A stretch of 64,000 bases of DNA from Paraburkholderia sp. (GCF_024281035.1 NZ_JAMXLH010000022.1:62001-126000), one strand, 5' to 3'. Counted from the first letter of the stretch, positions 48,768-57,461 are shown. Notes: generated by a model from the letters alone, not told the origin. Numbers and translations: made by a program.

Positions 48768-50225
48768 ATGTCCACTGACTTTCTGCATGGTGTCGAAGTT
48801 CTCGACATTGACGACGGCTCGCGAAGCATTAGCATCGCGTCCAGTTCGGTGATCGGCATTATCGGCACTGCGCCGAATGCGGACCCGACCGCCTTCCCCC
48901 TCAATACGCCCGTCCTGATTGCAGGCTCGCGCAGCGACGCAGCGAAGCTTGTCGCGCTCACCACGTCCGCCGATAACGGCACGCTGCCGGATGCAATCGA
49001 CAGCATTCTGAACCAGGCGAAAGCCGTTATCGTCGTGATCCGCGTAGACGTGGCCCAGGACGTGAACGCGCAGCGCGCGCTGGTGATCGGCGGCACCGAC
49101 GTGAACGGCAACTATACGGGCCTGCAGGCTCTCATGGCTGCCGAGCACGTCCTGGGCTTCAAGCCGCGCATTATCGTTGCGCCTGGCTTCACGCACCAGC
49201 GCGTTGCCGATGGCGTATCCACGCTGTCCATCGAAGAAGGGGGCGCCGGCTACACGGACGGCACCTATGCACTGGTTCCGTCCGGGGGCGGTGGTGGTTC
49301 CGGCGTGGTCGCAACGGCCACTGTCGTGGGCGGCATCGTGAAGTCCACGGAAATCGTCCAGAACGGCTACCAGTTCACGGCGGCGCCCGCGTTCGCAATG
49401 CCCGCATCCGCCGGCGCGCCGACCCAGGCGGCAACGTTCGCATCGACCGTGGGCACCGTGGCCAACGCAGTGGTTAGCGTGCTGCAGGGAACCATCCTGA
49501 ATTCGCTGCGCGCCGTCGTGATTGCGGACGGCCCCGGCACGACCGATGCAGACGCCATTGCCTACGCAGGCGACTTCGGCAGCAAGCGCATCTTCCTGGT
49601 TGATCCGCCGATTACGAAAACCGATTCGAGCGGCAACAACGTGGTTTCCTACGTCAGCTCGTGCGTTGCGGGCCTTATTGCGCAGGTGGACAACGCGCTG
49701 GGCTTCTGGTGGTCGCCGTCCAACCAGACTATCAGCGGCATTACCGGCACCGCTCGCCCGATCGATTTCGTGCTGGGGGATACCACCAGCCGCGCGAACC
49801 TGCTGAACAGCAAGAACGTGGCCACGGTGATTCGGCAGAACGGCTTCCGGCTGTGGGGGAACCGCACGCTGTCCAGTGATCCGAAATGGACGTTCCTGTG
49901 TGTCGTGCGTACCGCCGACATTATCGCGGACAGCCTGCAGGCGGCACACTTGTGGGCGGTGGATCGCGGCATCACGAAGAACTACGTCAACGACGTGGTG
50001 GACGGCGTGAAGGCGTTCCTTTCGAGTCTGCAGGCGAAGGGCGCAATCCTGGGCGGTGACTGCTGGGCCGATCCTGACGTGAACAGCGCCGCGCAAGTCG
50101 CAGAAGGCCAGATCGCGTTCGATTTCGACTTCACGCCGGCATACCCGGCAGAGCGCGTGACGTTCCGCAGCCATCTGGTGAATGACTATATCGCCAGCAT
50201 CTTCAGCAACAGCGCAGGGAGCTAA
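48768..50225 (+). CDS. Contractile tail sheath protein
   Basis: 485 aa, P2 FI-like. MSTDFLHGVEVLDIDDGSRS then SSVIGIIGTAPNADPTAFPL, and C-terminal GNRTLSSDPKWTFLCVVRTA, VDRGITKNYVNDVVDGVKAF and AEGQIAFDFDFTPAYPAERV are sheath signatures. An inserted domain (about residues 145-250, GAGYTDGTYALVPSGGGGGS) is variable and probably surface-exposed. Starts after the terminator, so it needs its own promoter or antitermination. Confidence 0.92.
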   Translation: MSTDFLHGVEVLDIDDGSRSISIASSSVIGIIGTAPNADPTAFPLNTPVLIAGSRSDAAKLVALTTSADNGTLPDAIDSILNQAKAVIVVIRVDVAQDVNAQRALVIGGTDVNGNYTGLQALMAAEHVLGFKPRIIVAPGFTHQRVADGVSTLSIEEGGAGYTDGTYALVPSGGGGGSGVVATATVVGGIVKSTEIVQNGYQFTAAPAFAMPASAGAPTQAATFASTVGTVANAVVSVLQGTILNSLRAVVIADGPGTTDADAIAYAGDFGSKRIFLVDPPITKTDSSGNNVVSYVSSCVAGLIAQVDNALGFWWSPSNQTISGITGTARPIDFVLGDTTSRANLLNSKNVATVIRQNGFRLWGNRTLSSDPKWTFLCVVRTADIIADSLQAAHLWAVDRGITKNYVNDVVDGVKAFLSSLQAKGAILGGDCWADPDVNSAAQVAEGQIAFDFDFTPAYPAERVTFRSHLVNDYIASIFSNSAGS

Positions 50226-50230
50226 TCGCC

Positions 50231-50737
50231 ATGGCGATCCAGGACATTCGCAAGTATTTCAATGTCTTCTACAACGGCTACGGCATGGCGGGCAAGTGCG
50301 AGGAATTCAACCCGCCGAAGCTCGTCGCCAAGATGGAAGATTACATCGGCGGCGGCATGTTCGCGCCGGCCGAAATCACGATGGGGCTGGAAAAGCTCGA
50401 AACCGATTTCACGCTGAAGTCCTTCGACAAAAACGTGCTTTCGACGTTCGGCGTGGTGGAGGGCACGCCGCTTACCGCATCCCTGCGTGAAGTGCTGGAG
50501 GACGACGACGGCACGCAAACGGGCGTCGTCCACACGTTGCGCGGCAAGGTGAAGGAAATCGACCAGGGCACCGTCAAGACGGGCGAGGCCGCGAAGCTGA
50601 AAACCACCATGGCGCTGACGTATTACCGGCTGGACCATGGCGGCACGACGGTGTGGGAGATCGACGTGGCCAACATGATCTTCAAGCAGAACGGCACCGA
50701 TGTGCTGGCCAATGTCCGCAACCTGCTGGGCATCTAA
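50231..50737 (+). CDS. Major tail tube protein
   Basis: 168 aa, P2 FII-like: RKYFNVFYNGYGMAGKCEEF followed by NPPKLVAKMEDYIGGGMFAP, EKLETDFTLKSFDKNVLSTF and YYRLDHGGTTVWEIDVANMI. It forms the inner tube within the sheath. Starts 5 bp after the sheath stop. Confidence 0.92.
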   Translation: MAIQDIRKYFNVFYNGYGMAGKCEEFNPPKLVAKMEDYIGGGMFAPAEITMGLEKLETDFTLKSFDKNVLSTFGVVEGTPLTASLREVLEDDDGTQTGVVHTLRGKVKEIDQGTVKTGEAAKLKTTMALTYYRLDHGGTTVWEIDVANMIFKQNGTDVLANVRNLLGI

Positions 50738-50796
50738 GCGGTAGCGGCTGGCGCAATGCCAGCCCGAAATTCACTTTCAACGAAGGAAGCAGCAAC

Positions 50797-51099
50797 GTGA
50801 AAAGCGACAACGAAAGCGCGGAAAAGAAGCCGGAAGATTTCGTGAAATATGGCGACGGCTTCGCGGATATCACGCTGTCCCGCCCGCTGAACATCGGTGG
50901 CCCGGCGCTGACGAAATTGCGCATGCGCGAGCCGACCGTGGGCGACCAGATTACGCACGACGCGCGCAAGGGCAGCGACGCAGAAAAAGAGATGGAGACG
51001 TTCGCGGCGCTTATGGAGATGGCGCCCGAACACGTTCGCAAACTCCCTCTGCGCGACTACAGGCGCCTGACGGCGGCCTACCTGGGTTTTCTCGAATAG
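50797..51099 (+). CDS. Tail assembly chaperone E
   Basis: 100 aa from GTG 50797 (AAGGAAGC upstream); the track start is in error. LSRPLNIGGPALTKLRMREP followed by TVGDQITHDARKGSDAEKEM and LPLRDYRRLTAAYLGFLE matches the P2 gpE family, the 0-frame chaperone that works with the frameshifted E' product on the tape measure. The last codons contain a slippery heptamer. Confidence 0.85.
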   Translation: MKSDNESAEKKPEDFVKYGDGFADITLSRPLNIGGPALTKLRMREPTVGDQITHDARKGSDAEKEMETFAALMEMAPEHVRKLPLRDYRRLTAAYLGFLE

Positions 51100-51239
51100 A
51101 GCGCAGCACCATCCGACGCTGCGCTCTGGCCCTGGCCAGTCATACGGGCTGGGGTGAATCGGAAATACTGGCCATGCCCGCTTCGCGGTTTCTGTGGTGG
51201 CTGGATGGGCTGGACGAACTGACGAAACCCACGACGTAA
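50797..51239 (+). CDS. Frameshift fusion chaperone E-E' (-1 frame extension)
   Basis: If ribosomes slip -1 at 51084-51090, translation continues for 49 codons to TAA 51237-51239, adding SRIERSTIRRCALALASHTG followed by WGESEILAMPASRFLWWLDG. That extension is well formed and matches the GpE' type (a short helical segment with WGESEIL and FLWWLDGL). It ends one base before the tape measure ATG. P2-type phages and lambda both make such fusions, about 147 aa here. Confidence 0.75.
51084..51090 (+). promoter_or_regulatory. Programmed -1 ribosomal frameshift site
   Basis: G-GGT-TTT heptamer in the correct phase of the E frame, ahead of the stop at 51097, matching the X-XXY-YYZ rule. Confidence 0.7.
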
Positions 51240-53285
51240 ATGGCAAACAAGCGGCTAAATGCCACCATCGTAATCGGCGGAACGATTACAGGCGCACTCA
51301 AAGGTGCCCTGAAATCTTCCGCCGATGGCGTTAAAAGAATCGGCAGCGAAATGCAGGCGCTTCAAAAGCGCCAGGCTCTGCTGGGGAAGTCCATCCAAAC
51401 GTTCGCCCGTATGGGTAGGGACGTGGATGGCTTGCGCTCCAGCTACGCCCGCACCGTCGAGCAGGTGGACCGCCTGCGCCACGCACAGGAGCGGCTTAAC
51501 AAGGCGCAAAGCCAGTACAAGGCGATGAAGGGCGTAAGCGGCAAGCTGGTGGCTGCTGGTGCCAGCGCGGCCGTGGCAGGAGCGTCAATCGGTGGCGTTC
51601 TTTCGATGGGAGTTCACGCGGCTATCCAGCGTGAAAATGCGGTGGCCGTGATCCGCAATTCTGGCGTATCGAAAGAAGATGCGGACGCCATGATTGGCGC
51701 TGCGAAGAATTCAAGGCAGTTCGGTGTATCGGTTACGAAAGCAACCGACACAGTTAGCGAGCTGCGCACCGCGCTGGGCGACGCGCACCACGCTATCCAG
51801 GCGCTACCTTCGGCGCTTAAAGCTATTTCCGGGCTTCAGCTATACGACCGCCTGCACCACACTGATATGGCATCCGGCGATTCGGCTTATCAGATGGCGA
51901 AGGTATCCGAAGAACGCGGCGGCGCTACCGACCCCAAGGCCATGCGGGAGAAGTACAACTGGGCATTTAAAGCGCTGACGGGGTCGAATGGCAAGGTAAC
52001 AATCGGTGACCTTCTCACGTCGGTGCGTTCGGGTAAGGGCGCCGTGCAGGCCATGTCCGACGAAGCGTTTTTTGGCGACACGTTTTTGCAGCAGAGCATG
52101 GGCGCAGACCGTTATGGCACGTCCAGCAGCTCGCTGGTAAATGCATGGATCGGCGGCCATCAAACGCATAGCGCGTTCGATCACATGCTGCAAATGGGCC
52201 TGCTGAATCGGAAGGGCGTCAGGTTCGATAAAAACGGCCGCGTCAAGACGGTTTCGCCTGACGCGCTGGTGGACGCTCAAACGTTCCTGAAAGACCCGCA
52301 AAAGTGGGTTGATGAACACCTGGTGCCGCTGGCGAAAAAGCAGGGCGTGGATGTTAACGACCCCGCGCAGGTAATGAAATTCGTGGGCGCTATCGCGTCG
52401 AATCCGAATGCGGCAAATATGCTTTTGAGCCGCATTCGTTTCGGTGCGAGCATCTGGAAAGACCGCCATAACGTTATCCAGGCGAATGGTGTGGACGACT
52501 CGGACAACGCCAACAGGAATTCGACGGCGGGCAAGGTAGATAACGCCCGTGCGCGCCTGGATGATGCACAGGCCCGTGTTGGCAATGTACTTATCCCTGC
52601 GTTCGCGACGGCGATGGAGCGCACGGCCACAATCCTGGAGTCGGTAAATCGGTTCGCGGACGAAAACCCCCGCCTGATGAAAGGTGTGGTGATGGGGTTA
52701 GGTGGGCTGGCCGTTGGCCTGACGGTGGCCGCGCCCGTACTGGTGACGGCGGCCGGCGCACTGCATCTCTTTTCCACCATCAAGCTGGCGCGCACTGTCG
52801 CTTCGCTGCGGGAGCTTGAGACGGCATCGAGCGGGGTTAGCAAGGCTGCGAGCAGCGCGGGCGGCGGTGTGATGGGATTCATCGGCAAGCTGGGCATGAT
52901 TGCCGCGCTGGCAGAAGTCGCGCTGGGCGTCGCGAAGGCTGCGGGGCTGCCGGACGTAGACAAGTCGCAGGGCCAAAAGGACGTGGCAAATGGGAATTGG
53001 TGGGCCGCGTCCGCGCACCTGTCGGCTGGCGATTTCATCAAAGCCGGATGGGCGCACCTCACGGGAGGCGACAAGGCACCGGCCGCCGTCACGCCCACGG
53101 TTCCACCGATGGCCACAGCCCCCGCCAAGGCCGCGCCGCAGGTTGCCGACAACCGGCAGTTTCACGTGACAATCCACCAGCAACCTGGGCAGTCCAGTGA
53201 ATCGCTGGCGAATGACGTAACGCGCAAGCTGGGGGCGCCGAAACAGAGCGCCCTTGGCTCCGGCCTGTATGACACTGGATTCTAA
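51240..53285 (+). CDS. Tail tape measure protein
   Basis: 681 aa. Starts with MANKRLNATIVIGGTITGAL and a coiled coil (AQERLNKAQSQYKAMKGVSG). It has hydrophobic helices near residues 105-125 (LVAAGASAAVAGASIGGVLS) and 470-510 (GVVMGLGGLAVGLTVAAPVL), and a tail ending FHVTIHQQPGQSSESLANDV, typical of tape measure proteins. Length sets tail length. The hydrophobic helices suit membrane insertion during DNA ejection. Confidence 0.88.
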   Translation: MANKRLNATIVIGGTITGALKGALKSSADGVKRIGSEMQALQKRQALLGKSIQTFARMGRDVDGLRSSYARTVEQVDRLRHAQERLNKAQSQYKAMKGVSGKLVAAGASAAVAGASIGGVLSMGVHAAIQRENAVAVIRNSGVSKEDADAMIGAAKNSRQFGVSVTKATDTVSELRTALGDAHHAIQALPSALKAISGLQLYDRLHHTDMASGDSAYQMAKVSEERGGATDPKAMREKYNWAFKALTGSNGKVTIGDLLTSVRSGKGAVQAMSDEAFFGDTFLQQSMGADRYGTSSSSLVNAWIGGHQTHSAFDHMLQMGLLNRKGVRFDKNGRVKTVSPDALVDAQTFLKDPQKWVDEHLVPLAKKQGVDVNDPAQVMKFVGAIASNPNAANMLLSRIRFGASIWKDRHNVIQANGVDDSDNANRNSTAGKVDNARARLDDAQARVGNVLIPAFATAMERTATILESVNRFADENPRLMKGVVMGLGGLAVGLTVAAPVLVTAAGALHLFSTIKLARTVASLRELETASSGVSKAASSAGGGVMGFIGKLGMIAALAEVALGVAKAAGLPDVDKSQGQKDVANGNWWAASAHLSAGDFIKAGWAHLTGGDKAPAAVTPTVPPMATAPAKAAPQVADNRQFHVTIHQQPGQSSESLANDVTRKLGAPKQSALGSGLYDTGF

Positions 53286-54245
53286 ATGGGCGTACTCGAT
53301 AACCTGACTGGCATGGCTGCCGGCGGCAACATGCCAGCATTGATGGTGCTGGGCACGTTCCAGTTTTCCCTTAACACGATCGTTTTCCAGGAATGGGCGC
53401 GAAAGAATAAGTGGAAGTGGGGCGCGCTGGAGCGCGTGGGGCAATTCGATGCCCTGCAATACCTTGGGCCTGAGAACGACACGCTGGACCTTCCTGGCGT
53501 TCTCTATCCGAAGTGGAAGGGCGACATAAACAGCCTGGACACGCTGCGAAGCATGGGGGACGCTGGCCAGCCTTACCAGCTCGTAGACAGCATGGGCTAT
53601 ACGCAGGGGCGGTGGATCATCGAGGGGCTGGACGAAAAGCAGTCATTTCACGACGCGGACGGCACGCCGAAGAAAGTCGAGTTCACGCTATCGCTAAAGC
53701 TGCACGACACAGGCGACGACACCGACGACGGAAGCGCGATCCTGTCTCAAGCGTCCAGCGCCACTGCCGCCGCGTCCAGCGCGGACGCCAGCGCGGTATC
53801 TGGATTCTCCAGCCTGGTTAGCACCGTCCAGAAGAACGCGTCGGCAGCGCTGGGCACGCTAAAAAGCGCAGTGCAGCAAGTCCAGATCGCCGTGGCGCCC
53901 GTGATTAACGAGGCGGCCAGCGTCGTCGGCGCGGTGAACCGCAGCATCGCGATGGTGAACGACGTGCGCAATGCTGCAACAAACATTGAGCAGCAGGTTA
54001 AGGCCGCTGGCAATATCGCGGGCGCCCTGAGCGGCGCAAAAACTCTGCTTGGCAAGGTGTCGGCGCTGGGAGTGCAGGGAACGTCTGCAACCGCTGTAAT
54101 CGGTAACGTGTCGTCTATCGTCGGCGGCATTCCGCAGGCTGCGCAATCGGCCCTGCAGACTGCGAACGCGGCGACGGTCGGCGCCACGGCCATGCTGAAT
54201 AGCACACAATCCGACGTCAAATCATTTATTTCTACGTACACCTGA
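53286..54245 (+). CDS. Tail protein U-like with Ala-rich extension
   Basis: 319 aa. Residues 15-140 match P2 GpU: PALMVLGTFQFSLNTIVFQE, QYLGPENDTLDLPGVLYPKW, GQPYQLVDSMGYTQGRWIIE and ADGTPKKVEFTLSLKLHD. The last 170 residues are a repetitive Ala/Ser/Val-rich helix-like extension not usual for P2. U caps or completes the tail. Starts directly at the tape measure stop. Confidence 0.82.
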   Translation: MGVLDNLTGMAAGGNMPALMVLGTFQFSLNTIVFQEWARKNKWKWGALERVGQFDALQYLGPENDTLDLPGVLYPKWKGDINSLDTLRSMGDAGQPYQLVDSMGYTQGRWIIEGLDEKQSFHDADGTPKKVEFTLSLKLHDTGDDTDDGSAILSQASSATAAASSADASAVSGFSSLVSTVQKNASAALGTLKSAVQQVQIAVAPVINEAASVVGAVNRSIAMVNDVRNAATNIEQQVKAAGNIAGALSGAKTLLGKVSALGVQGTSATAVIGNVSSIVGGIPQAAQSALQTANAATVGATAMLNSTQSDVKSFISTYT

Positions 54246-54466
54246 TGAGCCAAGTCTATATCGCGCGCGACGGTGACACGCTGGATTATGTCGCATGGGC
54301 GCAATACGGCGCCGTGACGCCCGAGATTCTGAACGCCGTGCTGGCAGTGAATCCCGGCCTGTCTGACCTTGGGCCACTGTTGCCGCTTGGCACCGCGGTG
54401 GTTCTTCCTGCGATCAACGTGGCCGCCGAAACGGCCATAAAAAATGAAGTCTCGCTTTGGTCATGA
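54245..54466 (+). CDS. Tail protein X (LysM-like)
   Basis: 73 aa, one base overlap with U. SQVYIARDGDTLDYVAWAQY then NAVLAVNPGLSDLGPLLPLG is a LysM-type peptidoglycan-binding module, as P2 GpX. Likely contacts the baseplate hub or cell wall. Confidence 0.88.
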   Translation: MSQVYIARDGDTLDYVAWAQYGAVTPEILNAVLAVNPGLSDLGPLLPLGTAVVLPAINVAAETAIKNEVSLWS

Positions 54467-55731
54467 ACATTGCCCCGTCCTACTCCCTGACGGCGAACGA
54501 TAGCGACATAACTGCAATCATTTCAGATCGCTTTGTGTCGCTGTCGTTGCGCGACGAATCCGGCGAAAACACCGATACGCTGGAAATCACCCTTGCGGAC
54601 AACGACCCTGACGCGCCTATCGCATTTCCACCGACGGGCGCAGAGCTGGCATTGTCGCTTGGCTATGACGGGAAGCTGACGCCCAAAGGCGTGTTCGTGT
54701 GCGATGAAATTACGTGCCGTGGTTGGCCGGCGCAATTGATTATCAGCGCAAAGGCTGCTCCGTGGGACCAAACGCCAAAGGGGAAAATCGACTTCCAATC
54801 GCACAAAACGCGATCATGGAAAGCAGGGACGACAATTGGCGCGATGGTTAGGACTATCGCGAGTGAGCATGGGATGACCTCCGTGGTTGCTCCCAGCCTG
54901 GCTGGTATTGCGTTACCCCATATCGACCAGTCCGAAGAATCCGACATGAATCTGTTGCTGCGCGTCGCGAAAAAATACGACGCAATCGCAAAGCCTGCGG
55001 GCGGAAAGATGATTTTCGCCGCGCGCGGGGCGTCGCAAACGGCGAGCGGTGCGGATCTTCCACGCATTCCGATAACTGCTTCCGATGACTCCACTTTCGA
55101 GATGCGTAGGGCTACGCGCGAATCCGCGGGAACCGTTGTGGCCTACTGGCACGACAAGCGCGCCGCAAAGCGCCAACCGATAACCGCCGGAAGTGGCGAG
55201 CCAGTGAAACGCCTAAAGCAATATTTCCCGACCGCTGACATGGCGATGGCTGCCGCGAAAGCGGAGCTGGCGAAGCGATCACGGCATGAATACAGGATAT
55301 CGCTGAACATTCCCGGTGACCCTCGCATTACAGCGGAGGCAATCCTGGACTTGTCCGGCTTTCGCCAATACGTGAACGGTGCGTGGCTTATTACGCGCGC
55401 GGAGCACTTGCTAGACAAGGGCGCTTATCGGTGCGTTATCGAGGGCGAGCGGCCAAATGATGATGTGGTGATGAAGGTAGTGGCCGCGAGAAAAGCCGCT
55501 TCAGCGGCGCCCAATGGAAACGCCAATGATGCCGTTGCAGGCATCCGAAACCAGGCGGGCGCGCTGATGCAACAGGCGAACGACCTCAAGGCCAAGGGTG
55601 ACGCGGCGGACGCTGCAGGTGATTCGGCGGCCGCCACGGAATACTGGCGGCAATCACTGTCGGCCAGCACGCAATCCGTCAATCTGACTGCGCAAGCCGA
55701 CAAACTGGACGCGACGCAGACGATAGGTTAG
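54463..55731 (+). CDS. Late control / baseplate hub protein D
   Basis: 422 aa from ATG 54463 (ATGA overlap). P2 GpD-like: SLSLRDESGENTDTLEITLA, LALSLGYDGKLTPKGVFVCD, ISAKAAPWDQTPKGKIDFQS then SWKAGTTIGAMVRTIASEHG, and LLLRVAKKYDAIAKPAGGKM. Hub ring protein around the spike; in P2 also named for late control. The C-terminal 80 residues are Ala-rich helix. Confidence 0.88.
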   Translation: MNIAPSYSLTANDSDITAIISDRFVSLSLRDESGENTDTLEITLADNDPDAPIAFPPTGAELALSLGYDGKLTPKGVFVCDEITCRGWPAQLIISAKAAPWDQTPKGKIDFQSHKTRSWKAGTTIGAMVRTIASEHGMTSVVAPSLAGIALPHIDQSEESDMNLLLRVAKKYDAIAKPAGGKMIFAARGASQTASGADLPRIPITASDDSTFEMRRATRESAGTVVAYWHDKRAAKRQPITAGSGEPVKRLKQYFPTADMAMAAAKAELAKRSRHEYRISLNIPGDPRITAEAILDLSGFRQYVNGAWLITRAEHLLDKGAYRCVIEGERPNDDVVMKVVAARKAASAAPNGNANDAVAGIRNQAGALMQQANDLKAKGDAADAAGDSAAATEYWRQSLSASTQSVNLTAQADKLDATQTIG

Positions 55732-55774
55732 TGCCGGATGAATATAGGGTGATTAATCTTACTGATTCGTAATC

Positions 55775-55819
55775 CTTAGTTTTGGTAAAATGTCAACTCC
55801 CTACATATAGGGCTTCACG
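55775..55819 (+). promoter_or_regulatory. Candidate promoter with palindrome before the cargo-like gene
   Basis: TTGGTA followed by a 17-bp spacer and ATATAG; the -10 overlaps the palindrome CCCTA-CATA-TAGGG (55799-55812). Could allow expression apart from the late operon and repression by an unknown factor. Confidence 0.4.
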
Positions 55820-56170
55820 ATGGGTATTCTGTCGAAAATCATCGCGCGTCTTTTCGGGCGCGCTACCACGCAAACCGAGGAACCGCATATGGAAAACGCA
55901 CAACCGGCAGCCGCCGCATTCGCGGGTGTCGCGCCCGCGCCCGCTGCCCCCGTTCAAGGCGTCGCCGCCGCAACCGATCCGACGCCCGCAGCACCGGCAG
56001 CCGCCGTAATCGTTGCGCCCGCGACCGCAGTGGCCAGCAACGCGCCCGCACGCCTCTCGCTGGGCATCCGCCTTGCTACGCGCCTGTCGGCGCTCGTCCC
56101 CACGGCCACCGAGGCGCAGGTGGAAGCCGCGGCATCCGCCGCGCTCGACGCGCTTCTGCCGTCCAGCTGA
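55820..56170 (+). CDS. Ala/Pro-rich hypothetical protein at right prophage end (possible cargo gene)
   Basis: 116 aa. The start MGILSKIIARLFGRATTQTE is an amphipathic helix, similar to the opening of DUF3597 proteins. The middle is Ala/Pro-rich and disordered, and the end LSLGIRLATRLSALVPTATE then VEAAASAALDALLPSS is helical. It follows the late operon but has an AT-rich leader with a possible promoter, so it may be expressed in the lysogen. No function known. Confidence 0.5.
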   Translation: MGILSKIIARLFGRATTQTEEPHMENAQPAAAAFAGVAPAPAAPVQGVAAATDPTPAAPAAAVIVAPATAVASNAPARLSLGIRLATRLSALVPTATEAQVEAAASAALDALLPSS

Positions 56171-56288
56171 CGTGCGGCTACTGGGCGTGAGTGATCGTCC
56201 GCCGGAGTGATGGCAGCGCCGGGGTGAGTTTGCGGCGCCCTCGGCGCGCACGGAGGCAGCCGAGACGATGCAAATGGGGTGCCGAAAC

Positions 56289-56363
56289 TGTCTAATAATT
56301 GCTTTCCAATAGTCAGGAAACCCGCGTAGATTGATGCCTATTTATTGAGCAACGCATTAGACA
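56289..56363. promoter_or_regulatory. Integrase arm-type repeats, right arm
   Basis: TGTCTAATAA (56289-56298) and GCATTAGACA (56354-56363, reverse complement of TGTCTAATGC) repeat the words found beside attL. Probable P-arm integrase sites. Confidence 0.55.
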
Positions 56364-56414
56364 TGAGCAGCGCAGAGCGCTAGTGCGAAGCGTGTTTGAG
56401 TGTTATCAAACCAT

Positions 56415-56433
56415 CTGTCGAAAAATCAGCATG
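56415..56433. other. attR core (19-bp direct repeat)
   Basis: CTGTCGAAAAATCAGCATG, identical to 15886-15904. To its right lies host DNA that originally preceded the persulfide dioxygenase start. Confidence 0.85.
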
Positions 56434-56474
56434 ATCCCACTCCCTCGCTGCGGCACGCGGGCCGGATATGAGCA

Positions 56475-56496
56475 CGCGCGGCCAGAAGGCCGCGCG
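56475..56496. terminator. Terminator-like stem-loop
   Basis: CGCGCGGCC-AGAA-GGCCGCGCG: perfect 9-bp stem, no T-run. May end transcription of the leftward gene at 56706, or form a structure in the original persulfide dioxygenase leader. Confidence 0.5.
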
Positions 56497-56705
56497 TTCG
56501 ATGTCAGGTGAGGCGAACCAGATTTGGGAAATGCGGTGAAAGCCGTGCGACCGTACCGTTGACGTCCGTCAAAACCGGGCCGAACGCACGGTGGCCGCAC
56601 GGGGAGCGTACTCCCTAACGGAGAAATTGTCGCCCAGGGTCTGCCGTCTTCGCGAGGCGAGCGTGACGCGATAAGGATTGGAGGCCGGTGCCGAGGCTAC
56701 CCGCG

Positions 56706-57356
56706 CTAGTGCCGGTATAGATCGTCCATTTGATTGGTCGAGGCAGCGTGCCTGAAGAAACCATATCGGATTAACGTAGCTCGTAAGGAGTGCTTGTGAA
56801 TATGCCTTGTGTATCGCGCTGGCCGCACGTTGCCGATCGCGCCGGGCCGTGCGTTGTGCGGGTTGCTCGCGAGAACCGGCGCGTTTGGGGCGGGCGGTGC
56901 CGCATTTCCGCCATTCATTGCCTGTTGCAGGAGCGCGAGCGTTTCCGGGGTTGCCCCGCGCAGCGCCATGACGCTGATCGTCGCGTCGAATACGCAATCC
57001 CATTGGCCTGACGACGCGCAGTGATGCGCGCGTGCAAGCATGTGAGCCGGCGACTCGGCTGCCGTGGCGGGTAACGTGGTGGACGATGCGGCGGTTGTGG
57101 CGGTCGGACCGCTTGAACTGTCTGCCGCGCTTGCGGTAAAAGTCTGCACTGCACCACTCGTCTGGCTGCTCAAATGGTTTCCGACGTCGAATTCCGCGTC
57201 GGCTGCCAGGACGAGAACATAGAACGTCACAGTCAGCGCCACGCTCAAGCCGGAGCCCCACGTCAGCGACGCAGGCGTGTTGTCCTGCACGGATTGGCCC
57301 TTACCGTGCCGGGCCATATCCGTGGGACGATGTCGAAATCGCTGGAGTATCGTCAT
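56706..57356 (-). CDS. Single-pass membrane protein, unknown
   Basis: 216 aa with AGGGAAG upstream of ATG 57356 (ATG 57317 also possible). A basic start (MTILQRFRHRPTDMARHGKG), one membrane helix (WGSGLSVALTVTFYVLVLAA), then a Ser/Thr/Ala-rich stalk and a small domain (MLARAHHCASSGQWDCVFDA) with two Cys, reminiscent of a tetratricopeptide-like helix pair. Probably exposed to the periplasm. The competing ORF 56569-57261 has no such features. Confidence 0.55.
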   Translation of the reverse strand: MTILQRFRHRPTDMARHGKGQSVQDNTPASLTWGSGLSVALTVTFYVLVLAADAEFDVGNHLSSQTSGAVQTFTASAADSSSGPTATTAASSTTLPATAAESPAHMLARAHHCASSGQWDCVFDATISVMALRGATPETLALLQQAMNGGNAAPPAPNAPVLASNPHNARPGAIGNVRPARYTRHIHKHSLRATLIRYGFFRHAASTNQMDDLYRH

Positions 57357-57461
57357 CGCGCGAACTTCCCTGTATCAGTGGGCGTCACGCCGTGAAAAAA
57401 ACAGCCTGTGAAGCGTCGACGTGACGCCGCGAACCACGCAATCGCCGTACCTGGCTGGCGC

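Larger units (their letters stand above)
15886..56433. mobile_element. Prophage with lambda-like head and P2-like contractile tail
   Basis: About 40.5 kb bounded by a 19-bp direct repeat (15886-15904 and 56415-56433). It contains integrase, immunity region, replication, lysis, packaging, head, tail and fibre genes in normal order with no obvious interruption, so it may be inducible. The right flank resumes the sequence expected upstream of the interrupted host gene. Confidence 0.9.

Noticed and set aside
48642-50174. 510-aa minus-strand ORF opposite the tail sheath gene
   Set aside because: Same reason: biased composition and a certain gene on the other strand.
56569-57261. 230-aa minus-strand ORF
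   Set aside because: Overlaps the gene at 56706-57356, which has a ribosome site and a membrane helix; this frame is Arg-rich without features.
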